DNA of 64,000 bases, taken from NCBI GenBank assembly GCA_049322755.1, contig JBMOQX010000073.1, positions 143,628 to 207,627 of the forward strand, given 5' to 3'. Origin of the DNA: DATIUV01 sp049322755. GTDB lineage: Bacteria > Pseudomonadota > Gammaproteobacteria > Burkholderiales > UBA6910. The position numbers and the translations under genes were made by a program. The notes beneath the pieces were generated by a model. That model was not told the origin of the DNA and ran no database searches. It saw nothing but the letters and a program-made list of their open reading frames with translations. Below are positions 1 through 8,228 of the stretch, one piece after another (the first letter of the stretch is position 1; each line of letters opens with the position of its first letter).

Positions 1-2
1 TC

Positions 3-956
3 GAGGGCGAACACCAGCACGAGCACGTCCACACGGACGGCACCGTGCATTCGCATCCCCACGAGCATCCGCACCGCCATGCCGACGGCACGGTGCACAG
101 CCACCCCCACACCCACGCGGGCGAGCACCGCCACGACCCCGGCGATCTGCACTTCGGCCTCGGTCCCGCGGGCGCCCACGCGCCCGGCCTCACCCAGGCG
201 CGCATGGTGAAGATCGAGCAGGACATCCTGGCGAAGAACGACGCCTTCGCGCGGGAGAATCGCCGCGCGTTCGCCGAGCGCGGTGTGTTCGCCGTGAACC
301 TGGTGTCCAGCCCCGGTTCCGGCAAGACCACCCTGCTGGTGAAGACCATCGAAGCGCTCGATGGGCGGCGCCGGGCGGCGGTGATCGAGGGCGACCAGCA
401 GACCGCGTTCGACGCCGACCGCATCCGCGCCACCGGCGTGCCCGCGGTGCAGATCAACACCGGCAAGGGCTGCCACCTGGACGCCCACATGGTGGGCCGC
501 GCGCTGCCGCGCCTGGAGCTGGGCGACGGGAGCCTGCTGTTCATCGAGAACGTCGGCAACCTGGTATGCCCGTCGGGATTCGATCTGGGCGAGGCGCACA
601 AGGTGGTGGTGCTGTCGGTCACCGAGGGCGAGGACAAGCCGCTCAAGTACCCCGACATGTTCCACGCCGCGAGCCTGATGCTGCTGAACAAGGTGGATCT
701 GCTGCCCTACGTCGAATTCGACGCCGGGCGCTGCGTCGAGTACGCGCGGCGGGTGAATCCGCGCATCGAGGTGATCCGCGTCTCCGCCACCCGCGGCGAG
801 GGCATGGACGCCTGGCTGGCGTGGCTGGAGCGAGGCGCGGCCGCGGCCTCCGGACGGCGGCGCGGGGTGGAGGCGGTGAAGACGCGCATGGCCCAGCTGG
901 AACGCGAGCTGGCGGCGCTCAAGGCGGAGCTGGAAGGTGGCCAGCCCCGCGATTGA
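3..956 (+). CDS. hypB: HypB, hydrogenase nickel-insertion GTPase (5' end outside window)
   Basis: HypB is a GTPase that delivers nickel to the [NiFe]-hydrogenase large subunit with HypA. The reading frame is open at the left edge, so the true start lies upstream. A GTG at 45 exists but sits inside the His-rich stretch. The visible N-terminus is a histidine/aspartate-rich tract with the unit DGTVHSHPH appearing twice, typical of nickel-storing HypB. It is followed by the G domain with P-loop SSPGSGKTT, the EGDQQT switch region, INTGKGCHLD, and the ENVGNLVCPS and NKVDLLPY motifs. A C-terminal extension of about 30 residues ends in a charged helix. It overlaps the next gene by 20 bases, consistent with one hyp transcript. 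The usual N-terminal cysteine motif would be off the window. Family assignment is secure. Confidence 0.95.
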   Translation, partial: EGEHQHEHVHTDGTVHSHPHEHPHRHADGTVHSHPHTHAGEHRHDPGDLHFGLGPAGAHAPGLTQARMVKIEQDILAKNDAFARENRRAFAERGVFAVNLVSSPGSGKTTLLVKTIEALDGRRRAAVIEGDQQTAFDADRIRATGVPAVQINTGKGCHLDAHMVGRALPRLELGDGSLLFIENVGNLVCPSGFDLGEAHKVVVLSVTEGEDKPLKYPDMFHAASLMLLNKVDLLPYVEFDAGRCVEYARRVNPRIEVIRVSATRGEGMDAWLAWLERGAAAASGRRRGVEAVKTRMAQLERELAALKAELEGGQPRD

Positions 957-3267
957 TCTCGCCCGCCCGGCGCGGCGCCTGCGGCTGCGCGTTCGCGGCC
1001 GGGTGCAGGGCGTCGGTTTCCGGCCGTTCGTCTACCGCCTGGCGCGGGAGGAGGACCTGTCCGGCTTCGTGCTGAACGACGCGGCCGGGGTGGAGATCGA
1101 AGTGCAGGGCGACGGCGATGCCGTCGAGCGGTTCGTCGCGCGTCTCTCGGCCGAAGCGCCGCCGCTGGCGCGAGTGGACGCGGTGGAGCGCGAGACGCGG
1201 GCGCTGCAGGCCCAAAGCGGCTTTCTGATCGAGGCGAGCCGCGGCGGCCGCGCCGCCACCGCGGTGACGCCTGACGCCGCCCCCTGCGGGCAATGCCTGG
1301 AGGAGCTGTTCGACCCCGGCGACCGCCGCCACCGCTACGCCTTCACCAACTGCACCCATTGCGGCCCGCGCTACACCATCACGGCGCGGCTGCCCTACGA
1401 CCGCCCCAACACCAGCATGACGCGCTTCGCGCTGTGCCCGGCGTGCGAGCGCGAGTACCGCGATCCGGCGGACCGGCGCTTCCACGCCGAGCCCAACGCC
1501 TGCCCGGTGTGCGGCCCGCGGCTCAAGCTGCTGGATCGCAGCGGGCGCGCCGCGCTCGCAGCGGACCCGATCGCCGAGGCGCTGACCCGGCTCGCGCGCG
1601 GCGAGATCGTCGCGGTGAAGGGGCTCGGCGGCTTTCACCTCATGTGCGACGCGGCCAACGCCGAGGCGGTGGCGCGGCTGCGCAGCCGCAAGGACCGGGA
1701 AGAGAAGCCGTTCGCGGTCATGGTGGCCAACGCCGCCAGCGCCGCGCCGTTCGTCGAGATCGGCGCCGGCGAACGCGTGCTGCTGGAATCGCGCGAGCGG
1801 CCCATCGTGCTGCTGAGGAAGCGCCGGCGCTGCGACGAGCGGCTGCCCGGCGCGGCGCCGGGCCTGGCCTGGCTTGGCGTGATGCTGCCGTACACGCCGC
1901 TGCAATACCTGCTGTTCCACGAGCAGGCGGGCCGGCCGGCGGGCACGCAGTGGCTGAAACGGCGCCTGGATCTGCAGCTGGTGTGCACGTCGGCGAACCC
2001 CGGCGGCGAACCCCTGGTCACCGGCAACGCGGAGGCGGTGGCCCGGCTCGCCGGCATCGCCGACACCTACCTGGTGAACGACCGCGACATCCTCACCCGC
2101 TGCGACGACAGCGTCGTCCGCGTGCGCGCGGGCCGCGCCGCGTTCGTGCGGCGCGCCCGCGGCTACACGCCGGAGGCGATCGCCCTGGCGGGCGATGGCC
2201 CCCCGGTGCTGGCGTGCGGGGCGTATCTCAAGAACACCGTTTGCGTCATCCGCGGCGCCGAGGCTTTCGTGTCGCAGCACGTTGGCGACCTCGACAACGC
2301 CGCCACCTGCGTCGCGCTGGAGGAGACGGCGGCGCACCTGCTGTCGATCCTGCAGGTGCGGCCCGCGGCGGTGGCGTGCGATCTGCATCCGGATTTCCAC
2401 AGCACGCGCCTGGCTGCGCGCCTCGCCGGGGAGTGCGGCGCGTCGCTGATCCAGGTGCAGCACCACCACGCCCACGTCGCGGCGGTGGCCGCCGAGCACC
2501 GCGCGGACGGAGCGCTGCTGGGGCTGGCGTTGGATGGCGTCGGCCTGGGCGCTGACGGCCGCATCTGGGGCGGCGAGCTGCTGCGCGTCGACGGCGCCGC
2601 GTTCGAACGCATCGCGCATCTCGCGCCGCTGCGGCTGCCGGGCGGCGACCGCGCCGCGCGCGAGCCCTGGCGCATGGCGGCCTCCGCGCTGCACGCGCTC
2701 GGCCGCGCCGACGAAATCGAGCGCCGCTACCCGGGCCCGGCGGGGAGGGCCGTGCGCACGATCCTGGACGGCGCAGTGCACGCGCCCCGGACTACCAGCG
2801 CCGGCCGGCTGTTCGATGCGGCCGCCGGTCTGCTGCTGGTGAAACCGGTGGCCGCGTTCGAGGGCCAGGCGGCCATGCTGCTGGAGGGCCTCGCCGAGCA
2901 CCATAGCCCGGTCGCGCCGCTCGCCGGCGGGTTCGTGCTGGAAAGCGACGGCACGCTGAGCCTGCTGCCGCTGCTCGCGGCGCTGGCCGACGAAGTCGAT
3001 TCGGCCTACGGCGCGGCGCTGTTCCACGCCACGCTCGCCGAGGCGCTGGCGCAGTGGACGCTCGCCGCGGCGCACCGCACCGGCCTTGGTCGCGTCGCGC
3101 TCGGCGGCGGCTGTTTTCTCAATCACGTGCTGTCGGCGGCGCTGCGCGGGCGGCTGGAGGCGGCGGGGCTGGCCGTGTTCGAGGCCGAAGCGGTGCCGCC
3201 CAACGACGGGGGCGTCGCGCTCGGGCAGGCGGCGGTGGCGCGGGCGCGGCTCGCGGGAGGGGTCTGA
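937..3267 (+). CDS. hypF: HypF, carbamoyltransferase for hydrogenase cyanide ligands
   Basis: HypF turns carbamoyl phosphate and ATP into a thiocarbamate on HypE, the precursor of the two CN ligands of the NiFe site. The 776-residue product has the full family order. An acylphosphatase domain comes first (VQGVGFRPF, about residues 23-31). A double zinc-finger region follows (CxxC pairs, about 116-196), then a YrdC-like domain (about 215-395) and a Kae1/HypF C-terminal domain from about 420 with the HHHAH metal motif near 510. The GTG start lies inside the end of hypB, giving a 20-base overlap, and puts the acylphosphatase domain close to the N-terminus as expected. A second hypF about 24 kb downstream is clearly diverged, so the two are not a recent duplication. 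Confidence 0.96.
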   Translation: MASPAIDLARPARRLRLRVRGRVQGVGFRPFVYRLAREEDLSGFVLNDAAGVEIEVQGDGDAVERFVARLSAEAPPLARVDAVERETRALQAQSGFLIEASRGGRAATAVTPDAAPCGQCLEELFDPGDRRHRYAFTNCTHCGPRYTITARLPYDRPNTSMTRFALCPACEREYRDPADRRFHAEPNACPVCGPRLKLLDRSGRAALAADPIAEALTRLARGEIVAVKGLGGFHLMCDAANAEAVARLRSRKDREEKPFAVMVANAASAAPFVEIGAGERVLLESRERPIVLLRKRRRCDERLPGAAPGLAWLGVMLPYTPLQYLLFHEQAGRPAGTQWLKRRLDLQLVCTSANPGGEPLVTGNAEAVARLAGIADTYLVNDRDILTRCDDSVVRVRAGRAAFVRRARGYTPEAIALAGDGPPVLACGAYLKNTVCVIRGAEAFVSQHVGDLDNAATCVALEETAAHLLSILQVRPAAVACDLHPDFHSTRLAARLAGECGASLIQVQHHHAHVAAVAAEHRADGALLGLALDGVGLGADGRIWGGELLRVDGAAFERIAHLAPLRLPGGDRAAREPWRMAASALHALGRADEIERRYPGPAGRAVRTILDGAVHAPRTTSAGRLFDAAAGLLLVKPVAAFEGQAAMLLEGLAEHHSPVAPLAGGFVLESDGTLSLLPLLAALADEVDSAYGAALFHATLAEALAQWTLAAAHRTGLGRVALGGGCFLNHVLSAALRGRLEAAGLAVFEAEAVPPNDGGVALGQAAVARARLAGGV

Positions 3268-3268
3268 C

Positions 3269-3508
3269 ATGTGTCTCGCGATTCCGGTCAAGGTGGTGGA
3301 GTTGCTGCCGGGCGACATGGCCAAGGTGGACGCCGGCGGCGTGCGCAAGGACGTGTCGCTGGCACTGGTGGACGGCGTCCGGCCCGGCGACTATGTGATC
3401 CTGCACGTGGGCTACGCGCTGCAGAAGCTGGACCAGGACGAGGCCGAGAAGACCCTGGCGCTGTTCGCCGAGGCCGGGCTCACGCCCGAGAGCGGAGAGG
3501 CGGCGTGA
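3269..3508 (+). CDS. hypC: HypC, hydrogenase maturation chaperone
   Basis: This 79-residue protein begins MCLAIPVKV. The N-terminal Met-Cys, with the Cys binding iron and contacting HypD and the large-subunit precursor, is diagnostic of the HypC/HupF family. The rest is the expected small beta-barrel (DYVILHVGYALQ) and a C-terminal helix. The ATG follows the hypF stop by one base. The end overlaps hypD by four bases (GTGA), so translation is likely coupled. A second, 93-residue hypC lies at 27549 beside the other hydrogenase, so each copy may serve its own enzyme; that pairing is inference. Confidence 0.95.
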   Translation: MCLAIPVKVVELLPGDMAKVDAGGVRKDVSLALVDGVRPGDYVILHVGYALQKLDQDEAEKTLALFAEAGLTPESGEAA

Positions 3509-4656
3509 AGTACGTCGACGAGTTCCGCGACGGCAACCTGGCCCAGGGCCTGAGGCAGGCCATCGCGCGCGCGGCGCGGCCGGACCGCCGCTACGACCTG
3601 ATGGAGTTCTGCGGCGGCCACACCCATGCCATCTCGCGCTACGGCGTGCAGGACCTGCTGCCCCCCAACGTGCGCATGATCCACGGCCCCGGCTGCCCGG
3701 TGTGCGTGCTGCCCATCGGCCGCATCGACAACGCCATCGAGATCGCGCGCCGCGACAACGTCATCCTGTGCACCTACGGCGACTGCCTGCGCGTTCCCGC
3801 GTCCGGCGCTCTGTCGCTGCTCAAGGCCAAGGCCCGGGGCGCCGACATCCGCATGGTCTATTCCAGCCTCGACGCGCTCCGGATCGCGCGCGACAACCCG
3901 CAGCGCGAGGTGGTGTTCTTCGCCATCGGCTTCGAGACCACGACACCGCCCACCGCGGTGGCGATCCGCCAGGCGCAGGCCGAGGGCCTGGAGAACTTCT
4001 TCGTGTTCTGCAACCACGTGCTGACGCCGTCGGCCATCGCCAACATCCTGGAGTCGCCGGAGGTGCGGCGCCTCGGGACGGTGAAGCTGGACGGCTTCGT
4101 CGGCCCGGCCCACGTCTCGACGGTCATCGGCAGCCAGCCCTACGAGTACTTCGCCGAGGAGTACCAGAAGCCGGTGGTGATCGCCGGCTTCGAGCCGCTG
4201 GACGTGATGCAGGCGATCCTGATGCTGGTGCGGCAGGTGAACGAGGGGCGCGCCGAGGTCGAGAACGAGTTCGTCCGCGCGGTGACGCCCGAAGGCAACG
4301 TCAAGGCCAAGCAGCTGGTGGCGGACGTGTTCGAGCTCAGGCCCACCTTCGAGTGGCGCGGTCTGGGCGAGGTGCCGTACTCGGCGCTGCGCATCAAGTC
4401 GGCCTACGCCCGCTTCGACGCCGAGACGCGCTACGGCATCCGCTACCGCTCGGTGCCGGACAACAAGGCGTGCGAGTGCGGCGCCATCCTGCGCGGCGTC
4501 AAGACGCCCCAGGACTGCCAGCTCTTCGGCACGGTGTGCACGCCGGAAAACCCGATGGGCTCCTGCATGGTGTCCTCGGAAGGCGCGTGCGCCGCGCACT
4601 TCACGTACGGGCGCTTCCGCGACGCAGTCGCGCAAGCGGGTTTCGGCGGAGGCTAA
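3505..4656 (+). CDS. hypD: HypD, Fe(CN)2CO assembly scaffold
   Basis: HypD carries the [4Fe-4S] cluster and the cysteines on which Fe(CN)2CO is assembled with HypC and HypE. The 383-residue product has the MEFCGGHTH motif, GPGCPVCVLPIGRID, GFETTTPPTA, and the C-terminal cysteines (ACECG, FGTVCTPENPMGSCMVSSEGACAAHF). The GTG start overlaps the hypC stop. The last ten or so codons lie in a stretch that recurs after the assembly gap, with a different terminus, so the exact C-terminus is uncertain. Up to the conserved MVSSEGACAA segment the gene is intact and of normal family length. Confidence 0.93.
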   Translation: MKYVDEFRDGNLAQGLRQAIARAARPDRRYDLMEFCGGHTHAISRYGVQDLLPPNVRMIHGPGCPVCVLPIGRIDNAIEIARRDNVILCTYGDCLRVPASGALSLLKAKARGADIRMVYSSLDALRIARDNPQREVVFFAIGFETTTPPTAVAIRQAQAEGLENFFVFCNHVLTPSAIANILESPEVRRLGTVKLDGFVGPAHVSTVIGSQPYEYFAEEYQKPVVIAGFEPLDVMQAILMLVRQVNEGRAEVENEFVRAVTPEGNVKAKQLVADVFELRPTFEWRGLGEVPYSALRIKSAYARFDAETRYGIRYRSVPDNKACECGAILRGVKTPQDCQLFGTVCTPENPMGSCMVSSEGACAAHFTYGRFRDAVAQAGFGGG

Positions 4657-4691
4657 CGTGCGAAGCAGGTTATGCCGGAGCCAGACGCGGG
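4614..4691 (+). repeat. 78-bp direct repeat, left copy at contig end
   Basis: This 78-bp segment spans the end of hypD and the first bases downstream, and ends exactly where the N run begins. It is identical, base for base, to 4792-4869 on the other side of the gap. The simplest reading is two contig ends that overlap but were not merged. Confidence 0.9.
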
Positions 4692-4791
4692 NNNNNNNNN
4701 NNNNNNNNNNNNNNNNNNNNNNNNNNNNNNNNNNNNNNNNNNNNNNNNNNNNNNNNNNNNNNNNNNNNNNNNNNNNNNNNNNNNNNNNNNN
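4692..4791. other. Assembly gap of 100 N
   Basis: Exactly 100 N, the conventional placeholder for a gap of unknown size. Because the same 78-bp sequence abuts both sides, the gap is likely zero-length or an artefact. A true tandem repeat that broke the assembly is the alternative. Confidence 0.97.
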
Positions 4792-4869
4792 CTTCCGCGA
4801 CGCAGTCGCGCAAGCGGGTTTCGGCGGAGGCTAACGTGCGAAGCAGGTTATGCCGGAGCCAGACGCGGG
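4792..4869 (+). repeat. 78-bp direct repeat, right copy at contig end
   Basis: Identical copy of 4614-4691, starting at the first base after the N run. If the contigs were merged across this overlap, the hypD 3' region would be shortened by 178 bases in this scaffold. Confidence 0.9.
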
Positions 4870-4880
4870 ACGGGGCAGGC

Positions 4881-4955
4881 ATGGTGTCCTCGGAAGGCGC
4901 GTGCGCCGCGCACTTCACCTACGGGCGCTTCCGCGACGCGGCGCGGAGCGCGTGA
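4881..4955 (+). pseudogene. Duplicated 3' end of hypD
   Basis: About 59 bases (4880-4938) repeat the hypD segment 4566-4624 with one mismatch, encoding the same MVSSEGACAAHFTYGRFRDA run. The copy then ends differently (ARSA, stop at 4953-4955) from the first copy (VAQAGFGGG). It survives even if the 78-bp overlap is collapsed. It is therefore either a local partial duplication or two strain variants joined in the assembly. The second ending resembles a normal HypD terminus just as well as the first, so which one is native is open. Confidence 0.7.
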
Positions 4956-4963
4956 GCATGAAA

Positions 4964-5118
4964 TCACCACAGAGACACAGAGGCATAGAGAAAGGCGAAC
5001 GACCTTTCACCACAAAGGACGCAAAGGGGAAAATATCCGCCTTTCCTTTGCGGCCTTCGCGTACTTGGCGGTTCATCTTCAGGTTGCTTTTCTCTGTGTC
5101 CCTGTGTCTCTGTAGTGA
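4964..5118. repeat. Nested inverted-repeat element A (hypD-hypE spacer)
   Basis: The outer arms 4964-4993 and 5088-5118 are inverted copies matching at about 26 of 30 positions, built on the unit ACAGAGACACAG. An inner, less perfect pair (about 5005-5033 and 5041-5075) is built on AAGGACGCAAAGG. As RNA it would fold into a long two-tier hairpin between hypD and hypE. Related units occur at 6190-6487 and 10697-10775. I see no coding potential here. Confidence 0.8.
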
Positions 5119-5133
5119 AAGAAGGAACGATTC

Positions 5134-6183
5134 ATGGGCGGCGTGAAACCCGATTACATCCGTCCCGTGGACTTCAAGCACGGCCGCGTGGACATGACCC
5201 ACGGCGCCGGCGGGCGCGCCATGGCGCAGCTGATCGAGGAGCTGTTCCTGGCGGCGTTCGACAACCGGTGGCTGCGGGAGATGAACGACCACGCGCGCTT
5301 CCCGGTGGCCGGCGGGCGCATGGTGATGGCCACCGACAGCCACGTGGTCTCGCCGCTGTTCTTCCCCGGCGGCGACATCGGCTGCCTGTCGGTGCACGGC
5401 ACCATCAACGACGTGGCGATGGCCGGCGCGCAGCCGCTGTACCTGTCGGCCAGCTTCATCCTGGAAGAGGGCTTCCCGCTGGCGGACCTGAAGCGCATCG
5501 TCGAGTCGATGGCGCGGGCGTCGAAGGAGGCGGGCGTGCCCGTCGTCACCGGCGACACCAAGGTGGTGGAGGCGGGCAAGGGCGACGGCGTGTTCATCAC
5601 CACCACCGGCGTCGGCGTGGTGCACGACGGCGTCGACGTCTCGGGCGACAAGGCGCGGCCGGGGGACGCCATCCTGGTTTCGGGAACGATGGGGGATCAC
5701 GGGGTGGCGATCATGTCGCTGCGCGAGAACCTGGCGTTCGAGACCGCGATCGAGTCCGACACCGCGGCGCTGCACGATCTGGTACGGGCGATGGTGAGCG
5801 CGGTGCCGGGCATCCGCGTGCTGCGCGACCCGACCCGCGGCGGGCTCGCCTCGACGCTTAACGAGATCGCGCGTCAGTCGAAAGTGGGCATGGAGATCCG
5901 CGAGGCGGCGGTGCCGGTGCGGCCGGAAGTTGACGCCGCGTGCGGGTTCCTGGGCCTCGATCCGCTCTACGTCGCCAACGAGGGCAAGCTGATCGCGATC
6001 TGCGCCCCGGAGGACGCCGACGCGCTGCTGGCGGCGATGCGCGCGCATCCGCAGGGGCGCGAGGCCGCCGTCATCGGCCGCGTCACCGGGGATCCCCACG
6101 GCTTCGTGCAGATGGTCACCGGCTTCGGCGGCCGCCGCAACGTCGACTGGCTCACCGGCGAGCAGCTGCCGAGAATCTGTTGA
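5134..6183 (+). CDS. hypE: HypE, thiocarbamate dehydratase
   Basis: HypE dehydrates the carbamoyl group received from HypF to a thiocyanate on its C-terminal cysteine and passes CN to HypC-HypD. The 349-residue protein has the AIR-synthase fold motifs: MTHGAGGRAMAQL, the ATDSHVVSP segment, GDTKVVE and RDPTRGGLA. It ends in PRIC, the conserved terminal Arg-Ile-Cys that carries the modification. The ATG follows the inverted-repeat element by about 15 bases with a GAAGGA ribosome-binding site. It is the fifth gene in the hypBFCDE order, and a diverged paralogue lies at 29677. Confidence 0.96.
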   Translation: MGGVKPDYIRPVDFKHGRVDMTHGAGGRAMAQLIEELFLAAFDNRWLREMNDHARFPVAGGRMVMATDSHVVSPLFFPGGDIGCLSVHGTINDVAMAGAQPLYLSASFILEEGFPLADLKRIVESMARASKEAGVPVVTGDTKVVEAGKGDGVFITTTGVGVVHDGVDVSGDKARPGDAILVSGTMGDHGVAIMSLRENLAFETAIESDTAALHDLVRAMVSAVPGIRVLRDPTRGGLASTLNEIARQSKVGMEIREAAVPVRPEVDAACGFLGLDPLYVANEGKLIAICAPEDADALLAAMRAHPQGREAAVIGRVTGDPHGFVQMVTGFGGRRNVDWLTGEQLPRIC

Positions 6184-6189
6184 CTTTGA

Positions 6190-6487
6190 ACCACAGAGAC
6201 ACAGAGGCACAGAGAAATGCAAAAGCTTTTTTACCGCAGAGGACGCAGAGGACGCAGAGGAAAAAGTACTCAAGCCTCGCTCGACCGTGGGCCTTGCGGA
6301 GGCGCGGACTCGACTGACCGGAGAAAGGCGATTTCAACGCAAAGGGCGCGAAGGGCGCAAAGCAAACCGAGACTCGAGAAATTCTTCGCGCTCTTTGCGC
6401 CCTTTGCGTTTAACGGGCCTTTCCTCCGCGTCCTCTGCGTCCTCCGCGGTGAGTCCGTCGTCTACTCTCTCTGCGCCTCTGCGGTGA
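6190..6487. repeat. Triply nested inverted-repeat element B (hypE-hypX spacer)
   Basis: The 317-base hypE-hypX spacer has no gene and is almost entirely three concentric inverted repeats. The outer arms are 6190-6217 and 6466-6487 (ACAGAGGC-type units). The middle arms are 6232-6266 and 6418-6452 (tandem GGACGCAGA units, nearly perfect). The inner arms are 6336-6362 and 6384-6410 (AAAGGGCGC units, 24 of 27 matching). Each tier uses its own repeated unit, so the tiers look independently generated. It is downstream of hypE in the direction of transcription and could modulate read-through into hypX or mRNA stability, but no U-tract typical of a terminator follows. Confidence 0.85.
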
Positions 6488-6500
6488 AGGACGTTCGATC

Positions 6501-8228
6501 ATGCGCATCCTGTTCCTGACCCACAGCTTCAACAGCCTGACGCAGCGGCTGTACGTGGAGCTCGCCCGCGACGGCCACGAGGTGTCGATCGAGTTCGACG
6601 TCAACGACGCCACCAGCGAGGAAGCGGTGGCGCTGTACCGGCCGGACGTGATCGTGGCGCCGTTCCTGAAGCGCGCGATTCCCGAGTCCATCTGGGGCCG
6701 CCATCTGTGCCTGGTGGTGCACCCCGGGCCGCCGGGGGATCGCGGCCCGTCGGCGCTGGACTGGGCGATCCAGGAGGGCGCGTCGGAGTGGGGCGTCACC
6801 GTGCTCCAGGCCGACGGCGAGTTCGACGCCGGCCCGGTGTGGGCGGGCGCCGCGTTCCCGATGCGGGAGGCGAAAAAGTCCAGCCTCTACCGCAACGAGG
6901 TGACCGACGCCGCCGCGCGCGCGGTGCGCGAGGCGCTGGCCCGCCTGGAGGGCGGCGGCTTCCGGCCGCAGCGGCTCGCGGCGGGCGATGCCCGGGTCCG
7001 CGCGCGGCCCCTGATGCGGCAGCCTGACCGCGCCATCGACTGGTCGCGTGACGCGACAGCCGCCGTGCTGCGGAAGATCCGCGCCGCCGACTCGTTCCCC
7101 GGCGTGCCGGACACCCTGTTCGGCGAAGCCTTCCGACTCTACGGCGCCCACGCGGAGCCCCGCATCGCCGGCACCCGCCCGGGGGAGGTGATCGCGCAGC
7201 GTGACGGCGCGATCCTGCGGGCGACGGTGGATGGCGCGGTATGGATCACCCACCTCAAGCGCCACGCCGGCGCCGAGCCCGCGTTCAAGCTGCCGGCGGC
7301 GCTGGCCCTGGGCGAGCTGGCGCGCGGGATCCCGCACGCCGATGCCGGGCCGGTCCTGGCCGCCCCCGGCGACGGCTGGCGCGAGATCACCTATGAAGAG
7401 AGGAACGGCGTCGGCTATCTGGCGTTCGATTTCTACAACGGCGCCATGGGGACCGAGCACTGCCAGCGCCTGCACGCCGCCATCGAGGCCGCGTCGCGGC
7501 GGCCGGTGGACGTGCTGGTGCTGCTGGGCGGCGAAGACTTCTGGTCCAACGGCATCCACCTCAGCCTCATCGAGGCGGCGCCGAGTCCCGCGGACGCGTC
7601 GTGGGAGAACATCAACGCCATCGACGACGTCGCGCGGGCGATCCTGACCAACGAGCGCCAGCTGACGATCTCGGCGCTGCGCGGCAACGCCGGCGCCGGC
7701 GGCGTGTTCCTGGCGCTGGCGGCCGACCGCGTGCTGGCGCGCAGCGGCGTCGTGCTGAATCCGCACTACAAGGGCATGGGCAATCTCTACGGCTCCGAGT
7801 ACTGGACCTATTCGCTGCCGCGCCGCGTCGGCTGGGAGCAGGCCCGCGCCATCACCCGCAACCGGCTGCCGCTCGATGCTTCCGCAGCGCTCGCGGCCGG
7901 GGTGGTGGACCAGGCGCTGGACGGCGACCTGGCGCGCTTCGCGTGCCAGGTGGCGGCGTACGCCGAGCGTCTCGCCGCGGACCCGGGGCTTCCTGCGCTG
8001 CTCGCCGCCAAGCGCGCGCGGCGCGCGGAAGAGGAGCGGGTGAAGCCGCTGGCGCGCTACCGGGAAGAGGAGCTGGAGCGCATGCGGCTCAACTTCTACG
8101 GCTTCGATCCCAGCTACCACGTGGCGCGCTACAACTTCGTGCACAAGGTGGCGCATTCGTGGACCCCGCGGCACCTGGCGCTGCACCGGCGCCTGGACTT
8201 TGCGCCGGGGCGGGAGCGCGCGGCATGA
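6501..8228 (+). CDS. hypX: HypX (HoxX), CO-ligand-forming hydrogenase maturase
   Basis: HypX makes the active-site CO under aerobic conditions from formyl-tetrahydrofolate via a formyl-CoA intermediate. The 575-residue product has the two expected halves. The N-terminal half is a formyltransferase-like domain (HPGPPGDRGPSALDWAI, about residues 73-90). The C-terminal half, from about 295, is an enoyl-CoA-hydratase-like domain (LLGGEDFWSNGIHLSLIE; GNAGAGGVFLALAAD) ending in the family-specific FYGFDPSYH tail. The start follows the element B spacer. The stop overlaps hoxA (ATGA). HypX accompanies hydrogenases matured or used in air, which suggests an aerobic or microaerobic lifestyle. Confidence 0.94.
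   Translation: MRILFLTHSFNSLTQRLYVELARDGHEVSIEFDVNDATSEEAVALYRPDVIVAPFLKRAIPESIWGRHLCLVVHPGPPGDRGPSALDWAIQEGASEWGVTVLQADGEFDAGPVWAGAAFPMREAKKSSLYRNEVTDAAARAVREALARLEGGGFRPQRLAAGDARVRARPLMRQPDRAIDWSRDATAAVLRKIRAADSFPGVPDTLFGEAFRLYGAHAEPRIAGTRPGEVIAQRDGAILRATVDGAVWITHLKRHAGAEPAFKLPAALALGELARGIPHADAGPVLAAPGDGWREITYEERNGVGYLAFDFYNGAMGTEHCQRLHAAIEAASRRPVDVLVLLGGEDFWSNGIHLSLIEAAPSPADASWENINAIDDVARAILTNERQLTISALRGNAGAGGVFLALAADRVLARSGVVLNPHYKGMGNLYGSEYWTYSLPRRVGWEQARAITRNRLPLDASAALAAGVVDQALDGDLARFACQVAAYAERLAADPGLPALLAAKRARRAEEERVKPLARYREEELERMRLNFYGFDPSYHVARYNFVHKVAHSWTPRHLALHRRLDFAPGRERAA

Noticed and set aside
919..3348. Long open frame of 809 codons on the minus strand opposite hypF
   Set aside because: Shadow of the GC-rich hypF gene; Arg/Ala/Gln-rich with no motif. 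Similar long frames lie opposite hypD, hypX, hoxA, hoxC and hypF2.
4672..5115. Open frames reading through the N run
   Set aside because: They exist only because N is treated as unknown codons; the gap is an assembly placeholder.
6190..6487. Reading the repeat units as a CRISPR array
   Set aside because: Units are inverted and nested, not evenly spaced direct repeats with unique spacers, and no cas gene is present.
6217..6519. 100-codon frame in the hypE-hypX spacer
   Set aside because: It is made of translated repeat units (RRGRRG-type) from the nested inverted repeats, not a protein.
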